A stretch of 64,000 nt of DNA, taken from the NCBI RefSeq assembly GCF_016623585.1, contig NZ_JAEHFY010000012.1, positions 1-64,000 of the forward strand, given 5' to 3'. Positions 29,124 to 38,223 of this stretch are shown in pieces. This DNA comes from Pedobacter segetis (GTDB lineage Bacteria > Bacteroidota > Bacteroidia > Sphingobacteriales > Sphingobacteriaceae). The position numbers were made by a program, and so were the translations under genes. The number at the start of each line of letters is the position of its first letter. Within the stretch, counting starts at the first letter, position 1. The notes below the pieces were generated by a model, which saw only the letters and a list, made by a program, of their open reading frames with translations, had not been told where the DNA came from and did not search any database.

Positions 29124-29411
29124 ATGAAAAGGGATTTTAAAGATCTAACAGATAGAGAGACGGATAGGATCATAGAAATGGCATGGGAGGACCGTACGCC
29201 TTTTGAGGCCATAGAATTACAGTTTGGTTTGCCAGAAAAGGATGTGATTAGGTTGATGAGAAGGGAACTGAAGCCCAATAGTTGGCGTTTGTGGCGAGAA
29301 AGGGCGCACCAAGTTTCGCACAAGCATCTGAAGAAAAGGAGTGATGATATTGGACGTTTTAAATGTACCTTACAAAGGCAAATTACTTTAAACAAAATCT
29401 CTAAAAGATAA
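29124..29411 (+). CDS. TIGR03643 (DUF2805) family protein
   Basis: A 95-residue basic protein beginning MKRDFKDLTDRETDRIIEMAW, with a helix-turn-helix-like stretch PFEAIELQFGLPEKDVIRLMRR and a conserved PNSWRLWRERA segment. From memory this is the TIGR03643/DUF2805 family, which often co-occurs with cryptochrome and DUF2256 genes and has no known function; the fold suggests DNA binding. It is divergent from the DUF2256/cry-DASH pair and ends 1 bp from the convergent rluF stop. Confidence 0.85.
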   Translation: MKRDFKDLTDRETDRIIEMAWEDRTPFEAIELQFGLPEKDVIRLMRRELKPNSWRLWRERAHQVSHKHLKKRSDDIGRFKCTLQRQITLNKISKR

Positions 29412-29412
29412 T

Positions 29413-30147
29413 TTAAGCGGTTTTACTAGAATTTGCCACCATTTTCATGATCTCTGCCAGTTCTTCTTTGCTAAGGTTTCGCCATTTGCCCAAAGGGATA
29501 TTACCAAGTGAAACGTTCATGATGCGGGTGCGTTTCAGTTTTTTTACTTCGTAATCTAGGTGTTGGCACATTCTACGGATCTGCCTGTTTAAACCCTGGG
29601 TAAGGATAATCTTAAAAACCGTTTCGCTTTCTTGCTTTACCACACATTTATTGGTAACGGTGTTTAAAATAGGTACACCGCTGCCCATTTTTTTTATAAA
29701 GTTTGGGGTAATGGGTTTGTTTACCGTTACGATGTATTCTTTCTCGTGATTATTCCCTGCCCTTAATATCTTGTTCACGATATCGCCATCACTGGTTAAA
29801 AAAATTAGGCCTTCGGATGCTTTATCTAACCTGCCGATCGGGAAAATACGTTTTGGGTGGCGGATATAATCTATGATATTGCCTTCAATATGTTGGTCTG
29901 TGGTGCAAGTGATGCCTCGGGGTTTGTTAAAGGCGATGTAGATGGAGTCTTCTTCTTTTTTAAATTTAACTTTTCTGCCATCAACCCTTACATCATCTGT
30001 ACTTAAAACACGATCGCCCAAAACCGCTTCTTTTCCGTTGATGGTTACGCGGCCTTCTGTGATAATGCGGTCTGCTTCACGGCGGGAGCAAAAGCCGGTA
30101 TCGCTGATGGCTTTGTTTAAGCGTAAACCTTCTTTTGGGTTTTGCAT
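29413..30147 (-). CDS. rluF: RsuA-family 23S rRNA pseudouridine synthase, RluF-like
   Basis: An S4 RNA-binding domain ([19 protein letters not shown] at about 8-26) is followed by the RsuA/RluB/E/F catalytic domain. The catalytic Asp is in [14 protein letters not shown], and the RNA-contact motif is [17 protein letters not shown], whose spacing favours RluF (U2604-type). It starts 2 bp after the rfbC stop, so the two are co-transcribed. Assignment to RluF rather than RluB/E is by recalled pattern. Confidence 0.9.
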   Translation of the reverse strand: MQNPKEGLRLNKAISDTGFCSRREADRIITEGRVTINGKEAVLGDRVLSTDDVRVDGRKVKFKKEEDSIYIAFNKPRGITCTTDQHIEGNIIDYIRHPKRIFPIGRLDKASEGLIFLTSDGDIVNKILRAGNNHEKEYIVTVNKPITPNFIKKMGSGVPILNTVTNKCVVKQESETVFKIILTQGLNRQIRRMCQHLDYEVKKLKRTRIMNVSLGNIPLGKWRNLSKEELAEIMKMVANSSKTA

Positions 30148-30149
30148 AT

Positions 30150-30698
30150 TTAAAACGGACTTTCTATCGTTGCAAAATTTGGGAGAATTGCATCTTTTGG
30201 AGAAACCAAGGCATCTTTTTCATCTATTCCCCAATTGATCGCAAGGTCTTTATCGTTCCAAATTACGCCAACTTCTGCATCTTTTTGATAAAGGCTGGTA
30301 CATTTATAACTGAAAATGGTATTGTTTTCTAAGGTAACGAAGCCATGCAGAAAACCTGGTGGCACCCAAAACATCGTATTGTTTTCTCCGCTTAATTCTA
30401 TGGTAAAATGTTGCCCAAACGTGGCTGAAGATTTTCTGATATCTACGGCAACATCCATCACTTTGCCTTGCACTACCCTTACCAATTTACCTTGTGCATA
30501 AGGATTTGCTTGGGCGTGTAAGCCCCTTAATGCACCTTTATGAGAAAAAGATTGGTTGTCTTGCACAAAATCTGCAACTATACCAGCATCGGCGAAAGCC
30601 TTTTTATTATAACTTTCAAAAAAATAACCTCTATCGTCTTTCCATATTTTAGGTTCTATGATCAGTAAGTCTTTGATTGGGGTTTGGATAATGTTCAT
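30150..30698 (-). CDS. rfbC: dTDP-4-dehydrorhamnose 3,5-epimerase
   Basis: A cupin-fold epimerase of the dTDP-L-rhamnose pathway, 182 residues. Catalytic His lies in GALRGLHAQ, the Asp in [11 protein letters not shown] and the Tyr in FSYKCTSLY. The [15 protein letters not shown] strand is typical. RfbA, B and D are not in the window. It precedes rluF with a 2-bp gap. Confidence 0.94.
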   Translation of the reverse strand: MNIIQTPIKDLLIIEPKIWKDDRGYFFESYNKKAFADAGIVADFVQDNQSFSHKGALRGLHAQANPYAQGKLVRVVQGKVMDVAVDIRKSSATFGQHFTIELSGENNTMFWVPPGFLHGFVTLENNTIFSYKCTSLYQKDAEVGVIWNDKDLAINWGIDEKDALVSPKDAILPNFATIESPF

Positions 30699-30734
30699 TT
30701 ATTAAGTTTAGAGTTAAATTGGAAAGTTACGGGA

Positions 30735-31034
30735 TTAAATTTTTTCTAATACGCTCCTAAATGATACCACTTGATCGCCAAACTTTTGCTGTACATCTTG
30801 TTGTAATTTAGGGGCATAGTTTTCTCTATAATCTTTTAAATCTTCGGGATCTTCTGCGATATATTGTGCGCAGAAGGTGGTCCCTTCGTTTACAGGTTCT
30901 GTTAACCGATATAGATTTGAGGTGGTAAATTTGCCAGTTGCCATTACTTCTGGGATATGGATTTCTTGCATATAGGCCAAAAAATCGTCTTTGATGTTTT
31001 CTTCTACTATGCTGGTAACGTTATAGATAATCAT
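30735..31034 (-). CDS. DUF4286 family protein
   Basis: This 99-residue protein has a ferredoxin-like alpha/beta pattern with MIIYNVTSIVEENI at the start and HIPEVMATGKFTTSNLYRL in the middle, matching the Bacteroidota family DUF4286 from memory. Function is unknown. On the minus strand it lies 24 bp downstream of the TPR gene. TAACTTTG at 31039-31046, ending 4 bp before the ATG, could be an internal promoter giving a near-leaderless mRNA. Confidence 0.82.
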   Translation of the reverse strand: MIIYNVTSIVEENIKDDFLAYMQEIHIPEVMATGKFTTSNLYRLTEPVNEGTTFCAQYIAEDPEDLKDYRENYAPKLQQDVQQKFGDQVVSFRSVLEKI

Positions 31035-31058
31035 TTGCCAAAGTTAGCATTTGCGATT

Positions 31059-32867
31059 TTAATTAATCGTATCGCCCCGCAAAATTCTAAATCTTTTTCT
31101 AGCTTCGATAGTGTACAAACTGCCCGGATAATCATTTATCAATTGATCAAAATGCTTTTGGGCATTTGTTTTATCGTTTAACTTATCGTTTTCTAAAACA
31201 CCCAATTGAAATAAAGCATCATCTGCCCAAATACTTTGATTATAATTAGAGATCAGACTTTTATAGGTATCGGCAGCTTTTGTAAAATCTTTTTGTTTGG
31301 TGTAGATCTTTGCCTTTAGCATCAAAATATCGTCTAATAAATCTGTTTGAGGATAAAGAACGGCAATGCTATCTAAAGTGGTAAGAGATTGATCATTTAG
31401 ATTTTTGTACTGCAAAAGATCTGCTTTGGCGTATAGTTTTAATGCGTTTCCGGTGGTATCAAAAACTAGGTTATCTTGGATCAATAAACTCAGATCTAAA
31501 GCATCGTTTGCGATCAGTTGGGATGTTGATGCTTTTAGAACATCTAACTGTGCCTTTGCCCAGGTAAAATCTCCGTTGTAGAACGAAAGTTTGGCGTTTT
31601 TAAATTTTGCCTCTTGCCCCAATTCTTCATTGGTAAAAGATTTTTCTACTTGTCCGTACAACAGGGCGGCTTCCCACCGCTCGTTATTTAAGATATAAAT
31701 ATCTGCTAGGTCCAGTTTTATTTGGGCAACGGTTTCTGGCCTGCTGTTTGGGAAATTTATGGCATTCTCTAATAATTGCTGGGCATCATCTAATTGGTTT
31801 AGATAAAATGCTTTTAGGTTTGCCAATTGCCTGATAGCGAATATGGTTTGCGCATTGCTACCAAACTCGGCAAGTAACTTTTCATAATCTGCAACTAAGC
31901 CTAAAATATCTTCTTTGGTATATTTCTCTTCTAAGATCTGTTTGTTTTTGCAACGTAAAATAGCCACTCTTGATGCGATATAATAGGTGCTATTTGGGCC
32001 TTTGCTGATCAAATAATCATAAACTTTATTAGCGGTAGCGTAAGCTTTGTTTTCTATCAATAGATCGGCAAAAGAGAATAATTGGCCACCATTTCCATTT
32101 GTTCTTTTGTCTAACGCGATCAACTGTATCAAAGCCAAATCAAATTGTTGCTGTTGCATATATTGCCAAGCCAATAAATTGATATAGTTGGTGTTCTGCG
32201 GGTTTTTTTGGATTTTTTTTAATAAAAGGCTTTTAAGTATGTTATAATCATCGTTGTTTTCATAAGTCTTAGAAAGGCTTGCTTTTGCCATTGGTAGCAT
32301 TTCTGGTTGGGTATCCACAAGGTTTAAGACTTCTTGCGTCAACTCTTCTTTCATCTTTTTGTATCTATACAGATTGATCAGTTCAAAAGCGAAAGCACCG
32401 TTATCTTTTAACAATCTGCGGCCCTCAACTAAAGTTTTTATGGCATAATCAAAATTACCGGTACCGTAGAAGGCATTGGCAACATCGTTTATGGCAAACT
32501 GATCGGGCTGCATTTCTTTAACAACGCCATCATAAATTTTATCGGCAGAAGCCAGGTCTCCTTTTTCTTGGTAAAGCGCACCAAGATCTAAACGGGCTAT
32601 GGGGTTTTGTTTTATTTCTTTTTGGATGATTTTTTCGGCATCGTTGTATAATTTAAGTTTTAAAAGTGTGTTCAAATACTCGCGATAATAAATGGAGGAG
32701 CCATTCTTTGATTGATAAAGGTTTTTGTAGATAGTTAAGGCCTTGGCATAATCACCGTTATTATAGAATTGGTTTGCTAAAGCATCTTGATTGCTTATCT
32801 GGGCCATTACGGGCTTAAATAAGATGGTAAAAGCAATAATGAACGATAACAGCAACCTTTTTATCAT
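31059..32867 (-). CDS. Secreted tetratricopeptide-repeat protein
   Basis: A signal peptide (about 1-22, ending VMA) precedes about 580 residues of degenerate TPR units. Recognisable ones are near 25-65 (ANQFYNNGDYAKALTIYKNL), 100-135 and 225-260, with BamD/YbgF-like repeats at the C-terminus (about 520-600: KDFTKAADTYKSLISNYNQS). It probably acts as a periplasmic scaffold in envelope assembly. This family is widespread in Bacteroidota but unnamed. No enzyme domain is seen. Confidence 0.85.
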   Translation of the reverse strand: MIKRLLLSFIIAFTILFKPVMAQISNQDALANQFYNNGDYAKALTIYKNLYQSKNGSSIYYREYLNTLLKLKLYNDAEKIIQKEIKQNPIARLDLGALYQEKGDLASADKIYDGVVKEMQPDQFAINDVANAFYGTGNFDYAIKTLVEGRRLLKDNGAFAFELINLYRYKKMKEELTQEVLNLVDTQPEMLPMAKASLSKTYENNDDYNILKSLLLKKIQKNPQNTNYINLLAWQYMQQQQFDLALIQLIALDKRTNGNGGQLFSFADLLIENKAYATANKVYDYLISKGPNSTYYIASRVAILRCKNKQILEEKYTKEDILGLVADYEKLLAEFGSNAQTIFAIRQLANLKAFYLNQLDDAQQLLENAINFPNSRPETVAQIKLDLADIYILNNERWEAALLYGQVEKSFTNEELGQEAKFKNAKLSFYNGDFTWAKAQLDVLKASTSQLIANDALDLSLLIQDNLVFDTTGNALKLYAKADLLQYKNLNDQSLTTLDSIAVLYPQTDLLDDILMLKAKIYTKQKDFTKAADTYKSLISNYNQSIWADDALFQLGVLENDKLNDKTNAQKHFDQLINDYPGSLYTIEARKRFRILRGDTIN

Positions 32868-33048
32868 GAATGATAGGATTATAAATTTAAAAGAGACTAA
32901 GCCCGATTTATATTAAATACGTTAGGATTAAAGTTGTATTTTAAATGTTACCATATAATTTATCCTTGATGGGTTAGAATTAGTTATTTTGGAACAATAT
33001 TTTGGCCATCATCTTTTTGGCTATCAAATATTGAAATAAATTAAACCA

Positions 33049-34944
33049 ATGTTGGAATTTTGCAAAAAATATTTTTTTACGGTTTGCTTAATCGCATGTG
33101 TTACGGGGTGCATAAAATCCAAAAAAGCAGAACAGCTTTCTACAGAGACCTTTTTTAAAGACCCAGATCAATCTTCTTATCAAATTTCGCCAGATGGTAA
33201 GTTTTTATCTTTCTTGAAACCTAATAATGGGAACCTAAATATTTATGTTAGGTCTTTAAGCGATGATAAAATTGCGCAGGTTACTAAATTGAGCGGGCAA
33301 TCTGTTAAATATTATTTTTGGGCGGGTAACGATAAGCTTTTCTATATGCAAGAGAAGGATAGTTTGGATAATTACCAAGCTTATACTATAAACAAAGACG
33401 GCAGCGATAATCTTTTGATAAAAACACCGCCAAAAAGCAAAGTAGAGGTTATAGACCAAATAAAAAACGATAATAATACCATTTTAGTTGCTGTTAATGA
33501 TCGTGTTGCCGAGTATTTTGATGTTTATAAACTGGATATCAACACGGGTAAGAGAACGCTTTTTATTAAAAACCCAGGCAACATTGTGCAGTGGGTATCT
33601 GATGATAACGGCAATGTTAATTTAGCCGTTGGAAGTGATGGCGTTAATGAAACCATTTATTTTAGAGCTAATAGTAGCCAGAAATTTAAGCCCGTAATTA
33701 CCAATAACTTTAGAAGTTCTTTATCTCCCTTCGGTTTTACCAATCAGCCAGATCATGTTTATGCCTTATCAAACCTAAACAGGGATAAATTGGCTTTGGT
33801 AGATTTTAACTGTAAAACCGGCAAAGAGGTAAAAGTGATCTATGAGAACCCCAATGCCGATATTATGGATGTGGTTTACTCTAAAACGCTAAAGAAACTT
33901 GCCTATGTAACTTATGAAATAAATAAAAGGGAAATCCATTTTTTAGATGATAGGTACAAGGATATGTATGAAGATATACGCACCTTGATACCTAACCAAG
34001 AAATTAAGATCGTAGATAAAGACCAATATGAAAACAAGTTTATCGTAAGGACCTTTACCGATAAAAACCCCGGTTCTTATTATCTATACCAATCTAACAC
34101 CAACAAGATACAAAAATTAGGAGACGTAAACCCTCAAATTAAACCCGAGGAAATGTGCGAAATGAAACCCATAAGCTACCAAAGCCAAGATGGCTTAACC
34201 ATACATGGTTATTTAACCTTGCCAAAAGGAAAAAAGAAAAGCGAGCTGCCCTGTATAGTTTTTCCGCACTCTGGGCCATCATTAAGAAACACTTGGGGCT
34301 ACAATGCCGAAGTACAGTTTTTGGCAAATAGAGGTTTTGCCGTTTTACAAATGAATTACCGTGGTTCTGTTGGTTATGGCAAATCTTTTAGAAATGCTGG
34401 TTATAAGCAATGGGGCAAGCTGGTACAGAATGATATTGCCGATGGCGTTAAATGGTTGATCAACCAAAACATTGCCGACCCTGCCAAGATCGGGGTTTAT
34501 GGTTATGGTTTTGGTGGGTTTTCTGCCTTAAATCAAGCAATTTATTATCCAGAATTATATAAATGTGCCGCATCATACTCTGGCTACATCAATCTCTTTA
34601 CCTATCTAAAGGGATTCCCGGCCTATTATAAACCCTATCAGCAGATGATGAACGAAATTGTTGGTAACCCAGAAAGCGACATCGATTATTTGAGGTATTC
34701 TTCGCCAATTTTTCAAATAGATAAAATAAAGCTGCCATTATTTATTGCCCAAGGCGCAAGGGATAGCCGTGTAAACGTAAATGAAACCAATCAGTTTGTT
34801 AAAGAACTAAGGAAAAGACAGATTAACGTGAGCTATATGCTTAACGAAAACGAAAACCATGTTTTTAGGGACATGAACAATAGATTGGCATTTTACAAGC
34901 AACTTGGCAATTTTTTTGGCAAACAGTTGGCCACAGACAAATAG
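33049..34944 (+). CDS. S9 (prolyl oligopeptidase-like) lipoprotein with substituted nucleophile
   Basis: An N-terminal lipobox (ACVTGC, Cys21) makes this a likely envelope lipoprotein. A beta-propeller region (about 35-370) is followed by an alpha/beta hydrolase domain (about 380-631) resembling the S9C dipeptidyl/acylaminoacyl peptidases. The nucleophile elbow should read GxSxGG but reads GYGFGG, with Gly487 (codon GGT at 34507) where Ser is expected. The other triad residues are present: Asp572 in GARDSRV and His604 in ENENHVF. It is therefore probably catalytically dead or altered. It is the first gene of a four-gene run with a kinase and regulator starting 3 bp later. Confidence 0.88.
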   Translation: MLEFCKKYFFTVCLIACVTGCIKSKKAEQLSTETFFKDPDQSSYQISPDGKFLSFLKPNNGNLNIYVRSLSDDKIAQVTKLSGQSVKYYFWAGNDKLFYMQEKDSLDNYQAYTINKDGSDNLLIKTPPKSKVEVIDQIKNDNNTILVAVNDRVAEYFDVYKLDINTGKRTLFIKNPGNIVQWVSDDNGNVNLAVGSDGVNETIYFRANSSQKFKPVITNNFRSSLSPFGFTNQPDHVYALSNLNRDKLALVDFNCKTGKEVKVIYENPNADIMDVVYSKTLKKLAYVTYEINKREIHFLDDRYKDMYEDIRTLIPNQEIKIVDKDQYENKFIVRTFTDKNPGSYYLYQSNTNKIQKLGDVNPQIKPEEMCEMKPISYQSQDGLTIHGYLTLPKGKKKSELPCIVFPHSGPSLRNTWGYNAEVQFLANRGFAVLQMNYRGSVGYGKSFRNAGYKQWGKLVQNDIADGVKWLINQNIADPAKIGVYGYGFGGFSALNQAIYYPELYKCAASYSGYINLFTYLKGFPAYYKPYQQMMNEIVGNPESDIDYLRYSSPIFQIDKIKLPLFIAQGARDSRVNVNETNQFVKELRKRQINVSYMLNENENHVFRDMNNRLAFYKQLGNFFGKQLATDK

Positions 34945-34947
34945 CGG

Positions 34948-36618
34948 ATGAAGGCGAAGAACAACAGCTACCGAAAAAATTTCGCTCTGATCATTTCTTT
35001 TATGGTACTGATCTCTGTTTCACTGGTTTTAGCCTTGATCTTGGGATATAAACTGACCAAAAAATACATAGAGAATGAATTTTCTGCGCTTAAAATAGAT
35101 GTACTAGAGAAAACCATTGCCCCTTACAACACGCTGTTTCAAAATAAGATCCCAGAAATTTCTTTTTATCAAGGATTTTTGGATTCTACCTCGGCAGAAA
35201 AATATGCCGATACCGTTTTAAAAAATTATCCTTTTGTAGAGAAAATCCTCTTTTACGATGCGCAGGTAAGTAACCATCATATAGAGGATGGTTTGCGGAT
35301 AGGGAACTTTTCTGTTGGCATTAAAAAGCTATACCAGTTTGGGGCAAACATCAAACAGAAAGACAAGACCATTTTTGATGGGAAACATCCCGGCACTTTG
35401 TCTTTAAGCAGCGGAGACGAGTTTAATAAAATAAGCTTAAAGCTGGCCAGCTATATAGAAACGGCAGATACCACCAAAGCTTTAAGCAGTGAGCAGATCT
35501 TTAGGGTGTTTTACAGCATCGTTAATAATAAAATCAGCTACATGAATATCCCAAGGAGGGACGACATAAAAATATACCAAGATCTGATGTTTAAAAAACT
35601 GCCTCCTTCTCCTTTTTATGAGCAAGATGTATTCTCTTTTGAGCTTAATCCGCAGAAACTGAAGATCATAAATAACCATCCAGAGCTTTACCAGTTCATA
35701 ACCATAAAGCCTCTTTCTTACGATCCAATTTTAGAAAAACCCAATTTGATCACAACTGATATAGCCTTACCCGGCGCTTTTTCTGATTATAAGATGTATT
35801 TTGGTAGTGAGCCGGGTTTTCTGGGAAAAGAGGTAAACCATCGTTTTTATCCGATAGGGGTGGCGGTTTTTATGGTTTATTTGATATTGGCGTTCATCAC
35901 ATTTTTAATTTATAGGAACCTTAACATCAACCAAAAGCTATTTAGTTTGCAGTATGATTTTATAAACAATTTAACACACGAGTTTAAAACCCCGGTTTCG
36001 GTAATCAAGATAGCGGGTAACAATATTAAAAACTCTAAAGAATTATCAGATAAAGAAAGAAACCATTACGGTAAAATATTAGATGAAGAGGCAGATAAAC
36101 TTAACGATTTGATGAACAAGCTTTTATCTTTTACACAGATAGAAAACAAAGCCATAAAAATAAATTATCAAGAAATTAATTTAGAAGTTTTTGCGCAAAA
36201 TGCGATAGATGCTTTCCAGCTAAAATACCCAGATTATGAAATACACCTAGAAATCAAAAAGCTCAAAACTTTTTCTACAGACCCGGTTTTACTCAATAGC
36301 ATTTTTCATAACCTGATAGAGAACGCCTACAAATATGCCAATGAAGGGCAAAAAGATTTAAAGATTTGCATCTACAAAGAAAAGAAAGATATTGTGTTTT
36401 CTTTTAAAGACAGGGGAATTGGCATAGAAGCCAAAGAATTGAACCATATTTTTAAGAAATTTTATAGGATACAGAATAAATATAACCAACAGGGTAGCGT
36501 TGGTTTGGGCTTAGCTTTCTGCAAAGAATTAGTTAATTTTATGAACGGAAAAATTACCGTTAAAAGCAAAATTGGTAAAGGATCAGAATTTGAAGTTACC
36601 TTACCTTATGAGAAATAA
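34948..36618 (+). CDS. Sensor histidine kinase with large periplasmic domain
   Basis: Two transmembrane helices (about 12-33 and 303-325) flank a roughly 270-residue periplasmic sensor domain of no family I recognise. The cytoplasmic part has a HisKA domain with phosphoacceptor His344 in NLTHEFKTPVSVIK and an HATPase with an N-box (NLIENAYKYA) and a G-box (VGLGLAFCKELV). It starts 3 bp after the S9-like gene and its stop is followed after 1 bp by the response-regulator ATG, so it forms a coupled two-component pair. Confidence 0.93.
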   Translation: MKAKNNSYRKNFALIISFMVLISVSLVLALILGYKLTKKYIENEFSALKIDVLEKTIAPYNTLFQNKIPEISFYQGFLDSTSAEKYADTVLKNYPFVEKILFYDAQVSNHHIEDGLRIGNFSVGIKKLYQFGANIKQKDKTIFDGKHPGTLSLSSGDEFNKISLKLASYIETADTTKALSSEQIFRVFYSIVNNKISYMNIPRRDDIKIYQDLMFKKLPPSPFYEQDVFSFELNPQKLKIINNHPELYQFITIKPLSYDPILEKPNLITTDIALPGAFSDYKMYFGSEPGFLGKEVNHRFYPIGVAVFMVYLILAFITFLIYRNLNINQKLFSLQYDFINNLTHEFKTPVSVIKIAGNNIKNSKELSDKERNHYGKILDEEADKLNDLMNKLLSFTQIENKAIKINYQEINLEVFAQNAIDAFQLKYPDYEIHLEIKKLKTFSTDPVLLNSIFHNLIENAYKYANEGQKDLKICIYKEKKDIVFSFKDRGIGIEAKELNHIFKKFYRIQNKYNQQGSVGLGLAFCKELVNFMNGKITVKSKIGKGSEFEVTLPYEK

Positions 36619-36619
36619 T

Positions 36620-37309
36620 ATGCAAAAAGAAATAAAAATCGCCATCGTAGAAGACGACGAAAACCTAAGGTTTTTGGTAAGCAATAGGTTAGAAAAAGAA
36701 GGTTATAAAATTGTTGAGGCCAGTGATGGCAACATGGCCATTAAATTGATCTTAGAAGAACAGCCTAATATTGTTTTATTAGATTGGATGATGCCCGGCA
36801 AAGAAGGCTCTGAGGTTTGCAGCGAACTGCGAAAAAAAGGTTTTGAGAATATCATTATCATGATGACCGCAAAATCACAAGATTTGGATAAGATTGATGC
36901 CTATAATTTTGGCGTTTCTGATTATGTGACCAAACCTTTTAATATGGATGTTTTAGTAGCCATGCTAGATAGCAAGGTTAAATATTTGGTAAATGATAAG
37001 CCAGATCATAGTAAGTTTGGAGATATGGAGCATCATCCTAACATACATTCTTTAATTAAGGAGGGCAAAAAAATAGAGCTAACCATTTTAGAAAACCGCA
37101 TTTTACTGTATTTCTTAGAGAATAAGAACAAAGTGGTGAGCCGTGATGATTTGATGATGGAAGTTTGGGGCTATAATTCTGATGTAAACACCCGTACTTT
37201 AGATATGCACATTGTTAGATTAAGAAAAAAGATAGAATCTAATGCAGATAGGCCCGAGTTTTTAAAGACCATTAGGGGCATTGGCTATCTTTTTAAAGAT
37301 GAAGAGTAA
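36620..37309 (+). CDS. OmpR/PhoB-family response regulator
   Basis: A receiver domain (acidic pair in IVEDDE, phosphoacceptor Asp55 in LLDWMMPGKEG, Thr in MMTAK, Lys in DYVTKPF) is joined to a winged-helix DNA-binding domain (about 130-229) with NTRTLDMHIVRLRKKIE and TIRGIGYLF. The ATG at 36620 is preferred; an open extension of 16 codons would lie inside the kinase gene and lacks homology. It is the cognate partner of the upstream kinase. Confidence 0.95.
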   Translation: MQKEIKIAIVEDDENLRFLVSNRLEKEGYKIVEASDGNMAIKLILEEQPNIVLLDWMMPGKEGSEVCSELRKKGFENIIIMMTAKSQDLDKIDAYNFGVSDYVTKPFNMDVLVAMLDSKVKYLVNDKPDHSKFGDMEHHPNIHSLIKEGKKIELTILENRILLYFLENKNKVVSRDDLMMEVWGYNSDVNTRTLDMHIVRLRKKIESNADRPEFLKTIRGIGYLFKDEE

Positions 37310-37311
37310 AG

Positions 37312-37971
37312 ATGAGGTATGTTTTTTTAGTTTTTATCTTAATCATATCACTATCGGCAAAAGCCCAAAAACACTTTCAGTTAAAAGTTTACGATCATAA
37401 AAAGTTAGAAAATCAAACTTTAAAAATCTTTTCAGAAAACGGTATCATCTCGCTAAGGGCTTTAAAACCCAATGTGATCAAAGTCGGTTTTTCTTCTTTA
37501 CCAGATTTAGACCCTAAGCCCAAACAAAATAACGGCGTTTATGTAAGGGTAACGCAAAATTTGGATGATGTTTTTATGCAGACAGATTCTTTGCTCATCA
37601 TCATCAATAAATTAAATTTTTCTATTAAATATAAATCTTTAAAAGAGAAACTGTACACCATCAATACTTTCGATAATCTAAGTGGTTCTGATAAAAACCT
37701 GGTCTTTTTAACCGCTGAAGATGAGGTTCTTTCTTATTCAAAAAATAAATCGATAAAAGAGGGAATCAATAAAAATATTTCTTTAAACGTCTGTTCTTCA
37801 AAAGGATATGCCATTGTTTTGGATAAAAAACAACAAGATTTATTAAAATCTATCGAATTAGATCATAAGATTTTAAAAATCTATAATAGTGATAAAAGTA
37901 AAATGATCGGATATACTTTTATTGCCGAGCATAAAAATAAAATACGGGCTGTGTTAAAAGGCTTAAAGTAA
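37312..37971 (+). CDS. Secreted protein resembling the N-terminal beta-domain of GH31 enzymes
   Basis: A signal peptide (about 1-19, ending AKA) precedes a 200-residue beta-rich protein. The stretch around 76-110 (VRVTQNLDDVFMQTDSLLI then LNFSIKYKS) resembles the galactose-mutarotase-like N-domain of glycoside hydrolase family 31, but no catalytic barrel follows before the stop. It could be a stand-alone sugar-binding module or an unrelated fold. It begins 2 bp after the response regulator, so it belongs to that operon. Confidence 0.6.
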   Translation: MRYVFLVFILIISLSAKAQKHFQLKVYDHKKLENQTLKIFSENGIISLRALKPNVIKVGFSSLPDLDPKPKQNNGVYVRVTQNLDDVFMQTDSLLIIINKLNFSIKYKSLKEKLYTINTFDNLSGSDKNLVFLTAEDEVLSYSKNKSIKEGINKNISLNVCSSKGYAIVLDKKQQDLLKSIELDHKILKIYNSDKSKMIGYTFIAEHKNKIRAVLKGLK

Positions 37972-38028
37972 TAACATCAGCCAATTTCTCTTTTAAACCT
38001 GCTCTGTAAATATTATGGTAAGGCATCA

Positions 38029-38157
38029 AAAACTAAGTTCAAAATTTCTTCAGTATTGTATGCGTAGTTTATGATTTTAATGAGAGTTAGGCGGTAAAAG
38101 CCATGTTTTCATTTTAAACCAAAACCCTTTTAGCTTGCTGTTGTAGAACTTAGTTTT
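38029..38157. repeat. 12-bp inverted repeat flanking 105 bp
   Basis: AAAACTAAGTTC (38029-38040) and GAACTTAGTTTT (38146-38157) are perfect reverse complements separated by 105 bp in the spacer before the PAP2 gene. No gene, tRNA or terminator is seen inside. It could be the remnant of a small non-autonomous element. Confidence 0.5.
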
Positions 38158-38223
38158 GGCAGATCAGGCTTCTTAAACGCTAAAGAGTAGATCTAATAGA
38201 TAAATTTGAATTGGCCTTTTTAT

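Noticed and set aside
36572-36619. Sixteen-codon upstream extension of the response regulator
   Set aside because: It overlaps the kinase C-terminus in another frame and has no receiver-domain homology; ATG at 36620 starts the receiver fold correctly.
37972-38223. tRNA or small RNA in the 252-bp spacer before the PAP2 gene
   Set aside because: No cloverleaf or CCA-type end could be folded by eye; only the inverted repeat was found.
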